This document shows positions 57,567 through 64,000 of a stretch of DNA of 64,000 nucleotides, in pieces. Location: NCBI RefSeq assembly GCF_051262515.1, contig NZ_JBIMER010000001.1, positions 419,663-483,662 on the forward strand. Direction: 5' to 3'. The notes beneath the pieces are model-generated. The model did no database searches, was not told the DNA's origin, and worked only from the letters and a program-made list of their open reading frames with translations. The position numbers and the translations under genes were made by a program. Each line of letters opens with the position of its first letter. Position 1 is the first letter of the stretch. Source of the DNA: Arthrobacter_N sp051262515 (GTDB lineage: Bacteria; Actinomycetota; Actinomycetes; Actinomycetales; Micrococcaceae).

Positions 57567-60244
57567 GACCGCTCCGAGATCTGTCGAACCACGGCTGCCA
57601 GCGCGTCGTCGATTTTTGCGGCATCCTGTCCGCCACCCTGTGCGACGTCGTCCTTGCCGCCACCGCCGCCGCCGAGGATCCCCGCCGCGGTGCGGACCAA
57701 AGCGCCGGCCTTGACACCTGCGGCGCGTGCGGCATCGTTCGTGGCAACGAGAATCAGCGGACGCGAGTTGGAGACGCCGGCGACGGCGACGGCTGCCGCC
57801 GACGACCCCAGGCGCCCCCGCAGGTCCAGCGCCAGCGACCGGAGGTCGTCGGCGGAGGCAACCGCTCCGGCGTCGTGCGCCAAAACCCGGATGCCGGCGA
57901 CGTCTGCCGCATTGGCGAGCAGGTTGCCGGCGCGTGCTGCGAGTTGTTCCTTGCGCAGCTTCTCCAGTTCCTTCTCCGCGGCGCGGAGCTTGGCGACGGT
58001 GGCCTGAACGCGATCGGAAAGCTGGTTGGAGGGCACGCGGAACATTTCGGAAAGCTCGGTGACCAGCGCGCGCTCGGCGGCACCGTGCCGGAAGGCCTCC
58101 ATGCCAACGAGCGCCTCGACGCGGCGGTTGCCGGAGCCGACGGACTGCTCACCCAACAACGTCAGGGTGCCGATTTGCGCGGTGCCCTCCACGTGCGTGC
58201 CACCACAGAGCTCGCGCGACCAGGCGCCGTCGATCTCGACGACCCTGACCTCGCGGCCGTACTTCTCGCCGAAAAGGCTCATGGCGCCGAGCGTCTTGGC
58301 CTCGTCGAGGGGCATGGTGCGCGTGAGGACGGAATGGTTGTTCCGGATGGCGAGGTTGGACACCTCTTCGATCTCGCTGCGCGCCGCGGCACTGATGCCC
58401 TCGCCCCAGGAGAAGTCGAAGCGCAGGTAGCCGGCCTTGTTGAACGATCCGCTCTGTAGCGCCTCGGGGCCGAGGATCTGGTGCAGCGCGGCGTGCACGA
58501 TGTGAGTCCCGGAGTGGGCCTGCTCACCCGCGCGGCGGCGCTGCCGGTCGACCTCCGCCAGGACGCGGGCATCGGACGGCAGTTCGCCTTCGCGGACCAC
58601 GGCCCGGTGGACGCTCAACCCCCGGATGGGTGACTGCACGTCAAGCACCTCCAGCACGAAGCCGTCGCCGGTGACGAGGCCGACGTCGGCCGCCTGGCCA
58701 CCCGCCTCGGCGTAGAAGGGTGTCTCGTCGAGGACCAGCTCGATCTCCTCGCCCTGCGCGGCGAACGGCACGAGCTCGCCCGACCGGATGATGCCGCGCA
58801 CGCTCGATTCGGTGGTGAGCTCGTCGTAGCCGGTGAACCGGGTGCCGCCGTCGGCGTTGAGCTCGCCGAAGACCGTCAGGTCGGCGTGGCCGGCCTTCTT
58901 CTGGCGCGAATCCTTCTGTGCGCGCTGGCGCTGCTCGAGCATGAGGGCCCTGAAGCGTGATTCGTCCACGGCCAGGCCGGCCTCGCCGGCGATCTCCAGC
59001 GTGAGGTCGATCGGGAACCCGTAGGTGTCGTGCAAGGCGAACGCGTCTTCGCCGGAAAGCGCCCGTCCGGCGGTCTTGGAGGCGGACACCGCGTCCTCGA
59101 GACGGGCCGTGCCGCTGGCGATGGTGCGTAGGAACGCCTTTTCCTCCGCGTAGGCGATCCGCGAGATGCGCGCGAAGTCGGATTCGACCTCGGGGTAGAC
59201 GCCCTTCATGGCGTCCCGCGAGACGGGCAGTAGCTCGGGCAGGACCGCCGTGTCCACGCCAAGCAGGCGCATGGCCCGCACCGCGCGGCGAATCAGGCGG
59301 CGCAGAACGTAACCGCGACCTTCGTTCGAGGGCGTGACACCGTCGGAAATCAGCATCAGCGAGGAACGAATGTGGTCGGCGACGACGCGCAGGCGGACGT
59401 CGTCCGTGTGGTGGGGGTCTGCCGGATCCTCGGTGGAGGTGTATTCCCGTCCGGCGAGTTGGGCCGCCCTGTCCAGGACCGGACGCACCTGGTCCGTCTC
59501 GTACATGTTCTCGACGCCTTGCAGGATCATGGCCAACCGCTCGAGGCCCAATCCGGTGTCGATGTTCTTCTTCGGCAGCTCGCCGAGGATCTCGAAATCG
59601 TCCTTGCCGGTACCCTCGCCGCGCTGGTACTGCATGAACACGAGGTTCCAGATCTCGATGTAGCGCGTGTCGTCGGCCTCGGGACCACCCTCGATGCCGT
59701 ATTCCGGTCCGCGGTCGTAGAAGATCTCGGAGCAGGGGCCCGCGGGTCCGGGTTGTCCGGTGGACCAGTAGTTGTCCGCCTTGCCCATTTTCTGGATGCG
59801 GTCCGCGGGGACGCCGATCACGTCTCGCCAGATGGCCAGGGCCTCGTCGTCCTCGTGGTAGACGGTGACCCACAGGCGGTCCGCCGGCAGCCCGAAGCCG
59901 CCGGTCTCGACCGGGCTCGTCAGGAGTTCCCACGCGTAGCCGATGGCGCCTTCCTTGAAGTAGTCGCCGAAGGAGAAGTTGCCTGCCATCTGGAAGAACG
60001 TGCCGTGGCGGACGGTCTTTCCGACCTCGTCGATATCACCGGTACGGATGCATTTCTGGATGCTCGTGGCGCGATCGTAGGGGGCCTCCTCGCGCGCCGT
60101 GAGGTACGGGATGAAGGGAACCATTCCGGCGACCGTGAACAGCAGCGACGGGTCGCTGGAAATCAGCGAGGCGCTTGGCACGGCGGTGTGGTCCTTGGCG
60201 ACGAAGAAGTCCACCCACCGGCGGGCGATGTCCTGCGATTTCAT
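57563..60244 (-). CDS. alaS: Alanyl-tRNA synthetase
   Basis: Class II synthetase charging tRNA-Ala; 893 residues. The aminoacylation domain starts WVDFFVAKDHTAVPSASLI. The editing domain has HSGTHIVHAAL and CGGTHVEGTAQIG, whose His and Cys bind zinc. A C-terminal DHHA1 domain ends with a Gly-rich GGGGGGKDD segment. First gene of the alaS-ruvX-mltG-aro run in this direction; the small protein gene lies 57 nt upstream. Confidence 0.98.
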   Translation of the reverse strand: MKSQDIARRWVDFFVAKDHTAVPSASLISSDPSLLFTVAGMVPFIPYLTAREEAPYDRATSIQKCIRTGDIDEVGKTVRHGTFFQMAGNFSFGDYFKEGAIGYAWELLTSPVETGGFGLPADRLWVTVYHEDDEALAIWRDVIGVPADRIQKMGKADNYWSTGQPGPAGPCSEIFYDRGPEYGIEGGPEADDTRYIEIWNLVFMQYQRGEGTGKDDFEILGELPKKNIDTGLGLERLAMILQGVENMYETDQVRPVLDRAAQLAGREYTSTEDPADPHHTDDVRLRVVADHIRSSLMLISDGVTPSNEGRGYVLRRLIRRAVRAMRLLGVDTAVLPELLPVSRDAMKGVYPEVESDFARISRIAYAEEKAFLRTIASGTARLEDAVSASKTAGRALSGEDAFALHDTYGFPIDLTLEIAGEAGLAVDESRFRALMLEQRQRAQKDSRQKKAGHADLTVFGELNADGGTRFTGYDELTTESSVRGIIRSGELVPFAAQGEEIELVLDETPFYAEAGGQAADVGLVTGDGFVLEVLDVQSPIRGLSVHRAVVREGELPSDARVLAEVDRQRRRAGEQAHSGTHIVHAALHQILGPEALQSGSFNKAGYLRFDFSWGEGISAAARSEIEEVSNLAIRNNHSVLTRTMPLDEAKTLGAMSLFGEKYGREVRVVEIDGAWSRELCGGTHVEGTAQIGTLTLLGEQSVGSGNRRVEALVGMEAFRHGAAERALVTELSEMFRVPSNQLSDRVQATVAKLRAAEKELEKLRKEQLAARAGNLLANAADVAGIRVLAHDAGAVASADDLRSLALDLRGRLGSSAAAVAVAGVSNSRPLILVATNDAARAAGVKAGALVRTAAGILGGGGGGKDDVAQGGGQDAAKIDDALAAVVRQISERS

Positions 60245-60301
60245 GTGTCGTTGATCCCTTCGAGGAACTGAGAGTTGGGGTTGGCGCCCGGAATGCGGGT
60301 G

Positions 60302-60562
60302 CTAGTAGCGGCGTGCGGTCGCCGGGGAGGCCTGAGCCCCCTGGGCATCGGACGCGAGACCAAGCGCAGTACGCAATTCGGACTCGCGTCCGGACATCCC
60401 GTCGCGGAACGCCTCGCCGGTGGCGGCTAGCGAGTCGGCCAGGCGGCCCACGGCACGGTTCAGGCCGTCTTTGCTCGTGGCGGTGCGCACCTGGTTGATC
60501 TTGCCCACGGCCAAAACGCCGATGCCGATCCCGATGCCGACCCAGAAGATCTTCTTGATCAT
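60302..60562 (-). CDS. Small membrane-anchored protein of unknown function
   Basis: 86 residues: a hydrophobic N-terminus (MIKKIFWVGIGIGIGVLAVG) and a charged Ala-rich helix. Paired with the DUF948 gene 17 nt upstream, it resembles the YtxG/YtxH-type pairs of Gram-positives. An AAAGG element lies 12 nt before the ATG. Function is not known. Confidence 0.7.
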   Translation of the reverse strand: MIKKIFWVGIGIGIGVLAVGKINQVRTATSKDGLNRAVGRLADSLAATGEAFRDGMSGRESELRTALGLASDAQGAQASPATARRY

Positions 60563-60579
60563 GTACGTACGTCGCCTTT

Positions 60580-60951
60580 CTAGCGGCTGCGGCGGCCCTT
60601 GCCGTCGGTGGTTGCGGATAGTGCGGCGCGTACGCCGTGGCTGAAGGCAGCCACCTTGATCAAGGGAGATCCGAGCGTGGACGCCACCAGGGAGGAAAGC
60701 GCGGTGATGTTCGCGGAGGCGTCCGAGACGTTGTTGGTAATGCCGTCGACCTTGCGCAATTGTGCGTTCGTGGTGGAGACGGTGGTCGTCACTTCCTCCA
60801 GCAGGGGGCTGGTGCCATCGGAGAGCTCGCGCACGGCGTGGCGCAACTCGTCGAAGACCTTTCCCAACTTCCAGACGGGGATCGCCAGAAGGGCCACCAG
60901 CACGGCGAAGACTCCCGCGGCGATGAGGCCGGCGATGTCGGATCCGGTCAT
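60580..60951 (-). CDS. DUF948 domain-containing protein
   Basis: 123 residues: one N-terminal transmembrane helix (IAGLIAAGVFAVLVALLAIPV), then a long amphipathic helix with heptad-like spacing (DELRHAVRELSDGTSPLLEEV and later NVSDASANITAL), probably a coiled coil. The start MTGSDIAG at 60951 has GAGGAG 8 nt upstream. Located between rpsD and alaS, as in related actinobacteria; role unknown. Confidence 0.85.
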   Translation of the reverse strand: MTGSDIAGLIAAGVFAVLVALLAIPVWKLGKVFDELRHAVRELSDGTSPLLEEVTTTVSTTNAQLRKVDGITNNVSDASANITALSSLVASTLGSPLIKVAAFSHGVRAALSATTDGKGRRSR

Positions 60952-61008
60952 ATGAACTGCTCCTCGTTTCGGTGCTAACAACGGTTCCCAACACTACCAA
61001 CCGCGGTG

Positions 61009-61054
61009 CGAACCAAAGAGCCCACGGCCGGAAGGCCGCGGGCTCTTTGGTTCG
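61009..61054 (-). terminator. Long terminator hairpin downstream of rpsD
   Basis: A 21-bp stem with one imperfect pair (61009-61029 with 61034-61054) and a 4-nt loop (GGAA on the plus strand). On the minus strand its 3' arm ends CTCTTTGGTTCG, only moderately U-rich. It starts 33 nt after the rpsD stop and isolates rpsD from the DUF948 gene. Confidence 0.85.
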
Positions 61055-61086
61055 ATCGACGCACAGTCGACCCGGTGGGCCCGGGA

Positions 61087-61713
61087 CTAGCGCGCGTAGT
61101 ACTCGACGACGAGGTTCTCTTCGCAGGTCACGGGGACCTCCGAGCGCTTCGGGCGGCGCACGAGACGCGCCTGAAGCTTCTCCAGCGTGACGTCCAGGTA
61201 GCCCGGGACGGCGGGGAGAACATCGCGGTGGGCGCCGGCCGCGGCGACCTGGAAAGGCACCATGGTCTCGGAACGCTCGTGCACGTGGATTAGCTGACCC
61301 TCGGACACGCGGAACGACGGGCGGTCAACGCGCTGGCCGTCCACCACGATGTGGCGGTGCACGACGAGCTGGCGGGCCTGGGCAATGGTGCGGGCGAAGC
61401 CGGCACGCAGGACCAGGGCGTCTAGACGCATTTCCAACAGCTCGACCAAGTTCTCACCGGTCAGGCCGGCGGTGCGCTTGGCTTCCTCGAAGGCACGAGT
61501 CATCTGTGCCTCGCGGATGCCGTACTGGGCGCGCAGACGCTGCTTTTCGCGCAGACGCACCGCGTAGTCACTGTCCTGCTTCTTGCGGGCGCGTCCGTGC
61601 TGGCCGGGGCCATACGGGCGACGCTCCATGTACTTCTCTGCCTTGGGAGTCAAGGCGATGCCGAGGGCACGCGAAATGCGGACCTTGCGGCGGGCACGGG
61701 TGTTGTTAGCCAC
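61087..61713 (-). CDS. rpsD: 30S ribosomal protein S4
   Basis: Primary 16S-binding protein; 208 residues. The S4 RNA-binding domain reads MRLDALVLRAGFARTIAQARQLVVHRHI. The N-terminus lacks the Cys cluster of zinc-binding S4, so this is the zinc-free form. It stands alone here rather than in the S13-S11-S4-rpoA cluster, as usual for actinobacteria. Terminator downstream and its own 173-nt upstream region. Confidence 0.97.
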   Translation of the reverse strand: MANNTRARRKVRISRALGIALTPKAEKYMERRPYGPGQHGRARKKQDSDYAVRLREKQRLRAQYGIREAQMTRAFEEAKRTAGLTGENLVELLEMRLDALVLRAGFARTIAQARQLVVHRHIVVDGQRVDRPSFRVSEGQLIHVHERSETMVPFQVAAAGAHRDVLPAVPGYLDVTLEKLQARLVRRPKRSEVPVTCEENLVVEYYAR

Positions 61714-61753
61714 TGGTGTCCTTCTTTTCTGTCGGCGGCTGTGTTGAGTCTGG

Positions 61754-61788
61754 CCTCCATGATGGAGAGTGAGGGGAAGCCGCTTCCC
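61754..61788 (-). promoter_or_regulatory. Two small inverted repeats in the rpsD leader
   Basis: CTCCAT-G-ATGGAG at about 61755-61767 and GGGAAGC-C-GCTTCCC at about 61774-61788. Both lie 40-75 nt upstream of the rpsD ATG, and a TAGAAC -10-like box is just beyond. They could be leader hairpins for autogenous S4 control, which is only a guess. Confidence 0.35.
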
Positions 61789-61886
61789 TGTGTTCTACAG
61801 CGCGAACCCCCCCACACGCCGGAGCGCAACGCCCGAGGGCGCCAAAGGGGGACGGCTTGCCAGCCAAGGATCCATCCTACCATCGG

Positions 61887-63281
61887 CTACTTGCCGCGGA
61901 CGATCCGCCGGATCTTCTCGAGGCGTTCGGCAATGGACCTTTCGGCCCCGTTGGCGGTCGGAGTGTAGTAGTCGCGTCCCACGAGGTCGTCCGGCACGTA
62001 TTGCTGGCGCGCGATCCCGTGCGGCTCGTCGTGTGAATAGACATAGCCCTTTCCATGCCCGAGTTGGCCTGCCCCGGGGTAATGGGCGTCGCGCAGATGC
62101 GCTGGGATGCCTTGTCCCCTGCCAGCGCGAACGTCCGCGACTGCGGCGTTGATCCCGTTGTAGGCCGCGTTCGATTTGGGTGCCGTCGCGAGGTGCACGA
62201 CGGCGTGGCCCAGGACGAGCCGGCCCTCGGGCATGCCGATCAGCTGGACCGCCTGGGCGGCCGCCACCGCAGTCTGGAGTGCGGTGGGGTCCGCCATGCC
62301 GATGTCCTCGGAGGCGCTGATCATCAGGCGGCGCGCGATGAAACGCGGGTCCTCCCCCGCCTCCAGCATCTTGGCCAGGTAGTGCAGCGCGGCATCGACG
62401 TCGGATCCGCGGATCGACTTGATGAATGCGCTAATGACGTCGTAGTGCTGGTCGCCCGCGCGGTCGTAGCGCTGGACGGCGGCGTCCATGGCCCGCTCGG
62501 CGTGGGAGGCGGTAACAGCGATGGTGCCCTCTGCGCCCTCGGCTTCTCCCCATGCGACGCCGGCTGCGGCCTCGAGCGCGGTGAGTGAGCGCCGCGCATC
62601 CCCACCAGAAAGCTTCACCAGGTGCTCGAGCGCGTCGTCGTCCAACCTTACGGTTCCGGCGAGTCCGCGCTCGTCCTCGACCGCGCGGAGCACGAGCGCG
62701 CGGATGTCCGGCTCCTCCAGAGGCTTCAGTGTGAGCAGTAGCGACCTGGACAGCAGGGGTGCGACGACGGAGAAGGAGGGGTTCTCTGTGGTCGCAGCGA
62801 CGAGCACCACCCAACGGTTCTCGACTCCCGGCAACAGGGCGTCCTGCTGGGCCTTGTTGAAGCGGTGGATCTCGTCAAGGAAGAGGACGGTGGTCATGCC
62901 GTGCAGGTCGCGGTCGGACAGCGCCTGGTCCATGACCCGGCGCACATCCCTCACGCCGGCCGTGATCGCGGACAGCTCGACGAACTTCCGTCCCGCTCCG
63001 CGTGCGATCACATGGGCCAGCGTGGTCTTTCCCGTACCGGGGGGACCCCACAGGATCAAGCTCGAAAGGCCCGCGGGACCGGTGGTCGCCGCACCGGCAA
63101 GCTGGTGGAGCGGGGAACCGGGCCTTAGTAAGTGGGACTGGCCCACAATCTCGTCCAAGGCACGGGGCCGCATCCGGACGGCCAGGGGCGCGCGAGGGCG
63201 GCGGGCGGTACCGCCGTCGTCTTGGTCGTCGCCGGACTGTTCCCCGTCGTCGTTCTCCTCGAGACTGAACAGATCATTCAC
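61887..63281 (-). CDS. rarA: Replication-associated recombination protein RarA (MgsA)
   Basis: AAA+ ATPase acting at stalled forks, related to clamp loaders and RuvB; about 464 residues. An acidic N-terminus leads to Walker A GPPGTGKTT near residue 85, Walker B LFLDEIHRFNKAQQD and sensor-1 ATTENPSF. The C-terminal tetramerisation domain has SNAAYNGINAA and HLRDAHYPGAGQLGHGKGY. GTG 63281 was chosen over GTG 63302 because a TAGGTT -10 box lies 7 nt upstream of it, inside the longer frame. Confidence 0.95.
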   Translation of the reverse strand: MNDLFSLEENDDGEQSGDDQDDGGTARRPRAPLAVRMRPRALDEIVGQSHLLRPGSPLHQLAGAATTGPAGLSSLILWGPPGTGKTTLAHVIARGAGRKFVELSAITAGVRDVRRVMDQALSDRDLHGMTTVLFLDEIHRFNKAQQDALLPGVENRWVVLVAATTENPSFSVVAPLLSRSLLLTLKPLEEPDIRALVLRAVEDERGLAGTVRLDDDALEHLVKLSGGDARRSLTALEAAAGVAWGEAEGAEGTIAVTASHAERAMDAAVQRYDRAGDQHYDVISAFIKSIRGSDVDAALHYLAKMLEAGEDPRFIARRLMISASEDIGMADPTALQTAVAAAQAVQLIGMPEGRLVLGHAVVHLATAPKSNAAYNGINAAVADVRAGRGQGIPAHLRDAHYPGAGQLGHGKGYVYSHDEPHGIARQQYVPDDLVGRDYYTPTANGAERSIAERLEKIRRIVRGK

Positions 63282-63288
63282 GCCCACC

Positions 63289-63294
63289 AACCTA
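63289..63294 (-). promoter_or_regulatory. -10 box of the rarA leaderless promoter
   Basis: TAGGTT on the minus strand, 7 nt before GTG 63281. Confidence 0.5.
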
Positions 63295-63394
63295 CAGTCC
63301 ACGGCGGGTGCACGCCGCGGGGTCTAGGACGGACCTTCGAATAGGATCGTCCGGTCTGCGGCAACCGGGTGGGAGGAGCGAGAGGAAATGACAC

Positions 63395-63832
63395 GTGAAA
63401 GCGGTATTGCAACGGGTGTCGAGTGCATCGGTGACGGTGGACGGGGCAACCGTGGGGCGGATCGATGTCGCTGGACTACTGGTGTTGTTGGGTGTCAATC
63501 GGAGTGACGGACCGGGCGAAGCCCTGAAACTGGCGGAGAAGGTCTGGCACCTGCGGATGCTCCAGGATGAGCAGTCGTGCCATTCGGCGGGTGCGCCCCT
63601 GCTGGTGGTCTCCCAGTTCACGCTCTACGGCGACGTTCGCAAGGGACGTCGACCATCGTGGACGATCGCGGCAGGCCGGGAGCAATCGGAACCCCTCTAC
63701 GAGGAGTTTGTCCGCTGTCTGCGGATGCTCGGCGCGACCGTGGAGACTGGGGCCTTTGGCGAGATGATGGAGGTCTCACTCGTGAACAGCGGGCCCTTCA
63801 CGCTCATCGTGGACACCGCGGACCTGCCCTAG
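63395..63832 (+). CDS. dtd: D-aminoacyl-tRNA deacylase
   Basis: Removes D-amino acids mischarged to tRNA; 145 residues. Starts (GTG) MKAVLQRVSSASVTVDG, a hallmark of DTD. The active-site motifs are SQFTLYGDVRKG and NSGPFT, where the family usually has a Gly-cisPro pair in NxGPxT. GAGAGGA lies about 10 nt before the start. Divergent from rarA. Confidence 0.96.
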   Translation: MKAVLQRVSSASVTVDGATVGRIDVAGLLVLLGVNRSDGPGEALKLAEKVWHLRMLQDEQSCHSAGAPLLVVSQFTLYGDVRKGRRPSWTIAAGREQSEPLYEEFVRCLRMLGATVETGAFGEMMEVSLVNSGPFTLIVDTADLP

Positions 63833-63905
63833 TTCGAGCGCTTTGGTTCGCGTCGCTCGTCCCCGTTAACGGTTCTGTTAGGGGCCGTGCTGAAACGACC
63901 GCGCG

Positions 63906-64000
63906 CTAAAATGGTGGTTCGTCGTCGTTGACGGCGCCGTTGGGTTGCCCGGGCCCCGGCTCCGGTTCTGGGTCCTGTGGAGGGGGCTGGCTGGTGTCGC
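63906..64000 (-). CDS. ssb: C-terminal tail of a single-stranded DNA-binding protein, partial
   Basis: A frame that enters from the right edge and stops with TAG at 63906-63908. About 30 residues are visible: Pro/Gln/Glu-rich linker sequence ending DDEPPF. That acidic tip followed by Pro-Phe is the partner-binding tail of bacterial SSB. The OB-fold domain lies outside the window, so the call rests on the tail and composition only. Confidence 0.7.
   Translation of the reverse strand, partial: DTSQPPPQDPEPEPGPGQPNGAVNDDEPPF

Overview
The window is high-GC chromosomal DNA from an actinobacterium. Gene content and order point to the Micrococcaceae (Arthrobacter/Kocuria/Micrococcus type). The main evidence is the block priA-metK-coaBC-rpoZ-gmk-mihF-pyrF-carB-carA-(PH-like)-pyrC-pyrB-pyrR next to nusB-efp-(TPR)-aroB-aroK-aroC-aroE-mltG-ruvX-alaS-rpsD-rarA. 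Supporting signs are a mycobacterial-type integration host factor, a zinc-free S4, a PriA without Walker A, a CIRCE/HrcA-controlled dnaJ, and many leaderless genes with a TANNNT -10 box 6-7 nt before the start codon. The species cannot be named from the sequence alone. I see no IS elements, prophage, CRISPR array, rRNA or tRNA, and no region whose codon use looks foreign.

Layout. 1-9.6 kb: pyrD (cut by the window edge), a divergent hydrolase, then leftward recO-uppS, leuA with a leucine leader peptide, and phoH-ybeY-CorC/HlyC-era. 9.7-15.3 kb: a GerMN lipoprotein, hrcA-dnaJ-rsmE under a CIRCE operator, and two rightward genes (DUF3097, DUF4870). 15.3-20.7 kb: lepA-hemW leftward, then a PemK/MazF-like gene and rpsT rightward. 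20.7-27.9 kb: leuS (behind a leader peptide and attenuator-like terminator), degV and the DNA-uptake set comEA-comEC-holA. 27.9-34.2 kb: glycerol catabolism glpD-glpF-glpK with a divergent SorC-type regulator and a hydrolase. 34.2-49 kb: the pyrimidine operon pyrR-pyrB-pyrC-(PH-like)-carA-carB-pyrF, followed by mihF-gmk-rpoZ-coaBC-metK-priA, all leftward. 49-50.3 kb: a PrsW-like protease. 50.3-63.3 kb: rarA, rpsD, two small envelope genes, then alaS-ruvX-mltG-aroE-aroC-aroK-aroB-TPR-efp-nusB, all leftward. The right edge holds dtd and the C-terminal tail of an SSB.

How the genes work together. Pyrimidine synthesis is nearly complete here (pyrR, B, C, carA, carB, F plus unlinked pyrD). It appears to be controlled by PyrR binding a CNGNGA hexaloop directly upstream of its own ribosome-binding site. 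Leucine supply (leuA) and leucine charging (leuS) each carry a short leaderless leader peptide with consecutive CTA/CTT leucine codons. The leuS leader ends in a strong intrinsic terminator. Shikimate genes aroB, K, C and E run as a tightly overlapping operon.

No stretch over 300 bases lacks a gene. The largest gaps are leuA-era (237 nt: leader peptide, promoter, hairpin), PemK-rpsT (197 nt), glpK-leuS (194 nt: leader and attenuator), hrcA-DUF3097 (180 nt: CIRCE) and rpsD-rarA (173 nt). The window is mostly ordinary housekeeping DNA. The points most worth a second look are the RNA-level leucine and pyrimidine controls and a ruvX gene with no standard start codon. I did not find a convincing new multi-gene system.
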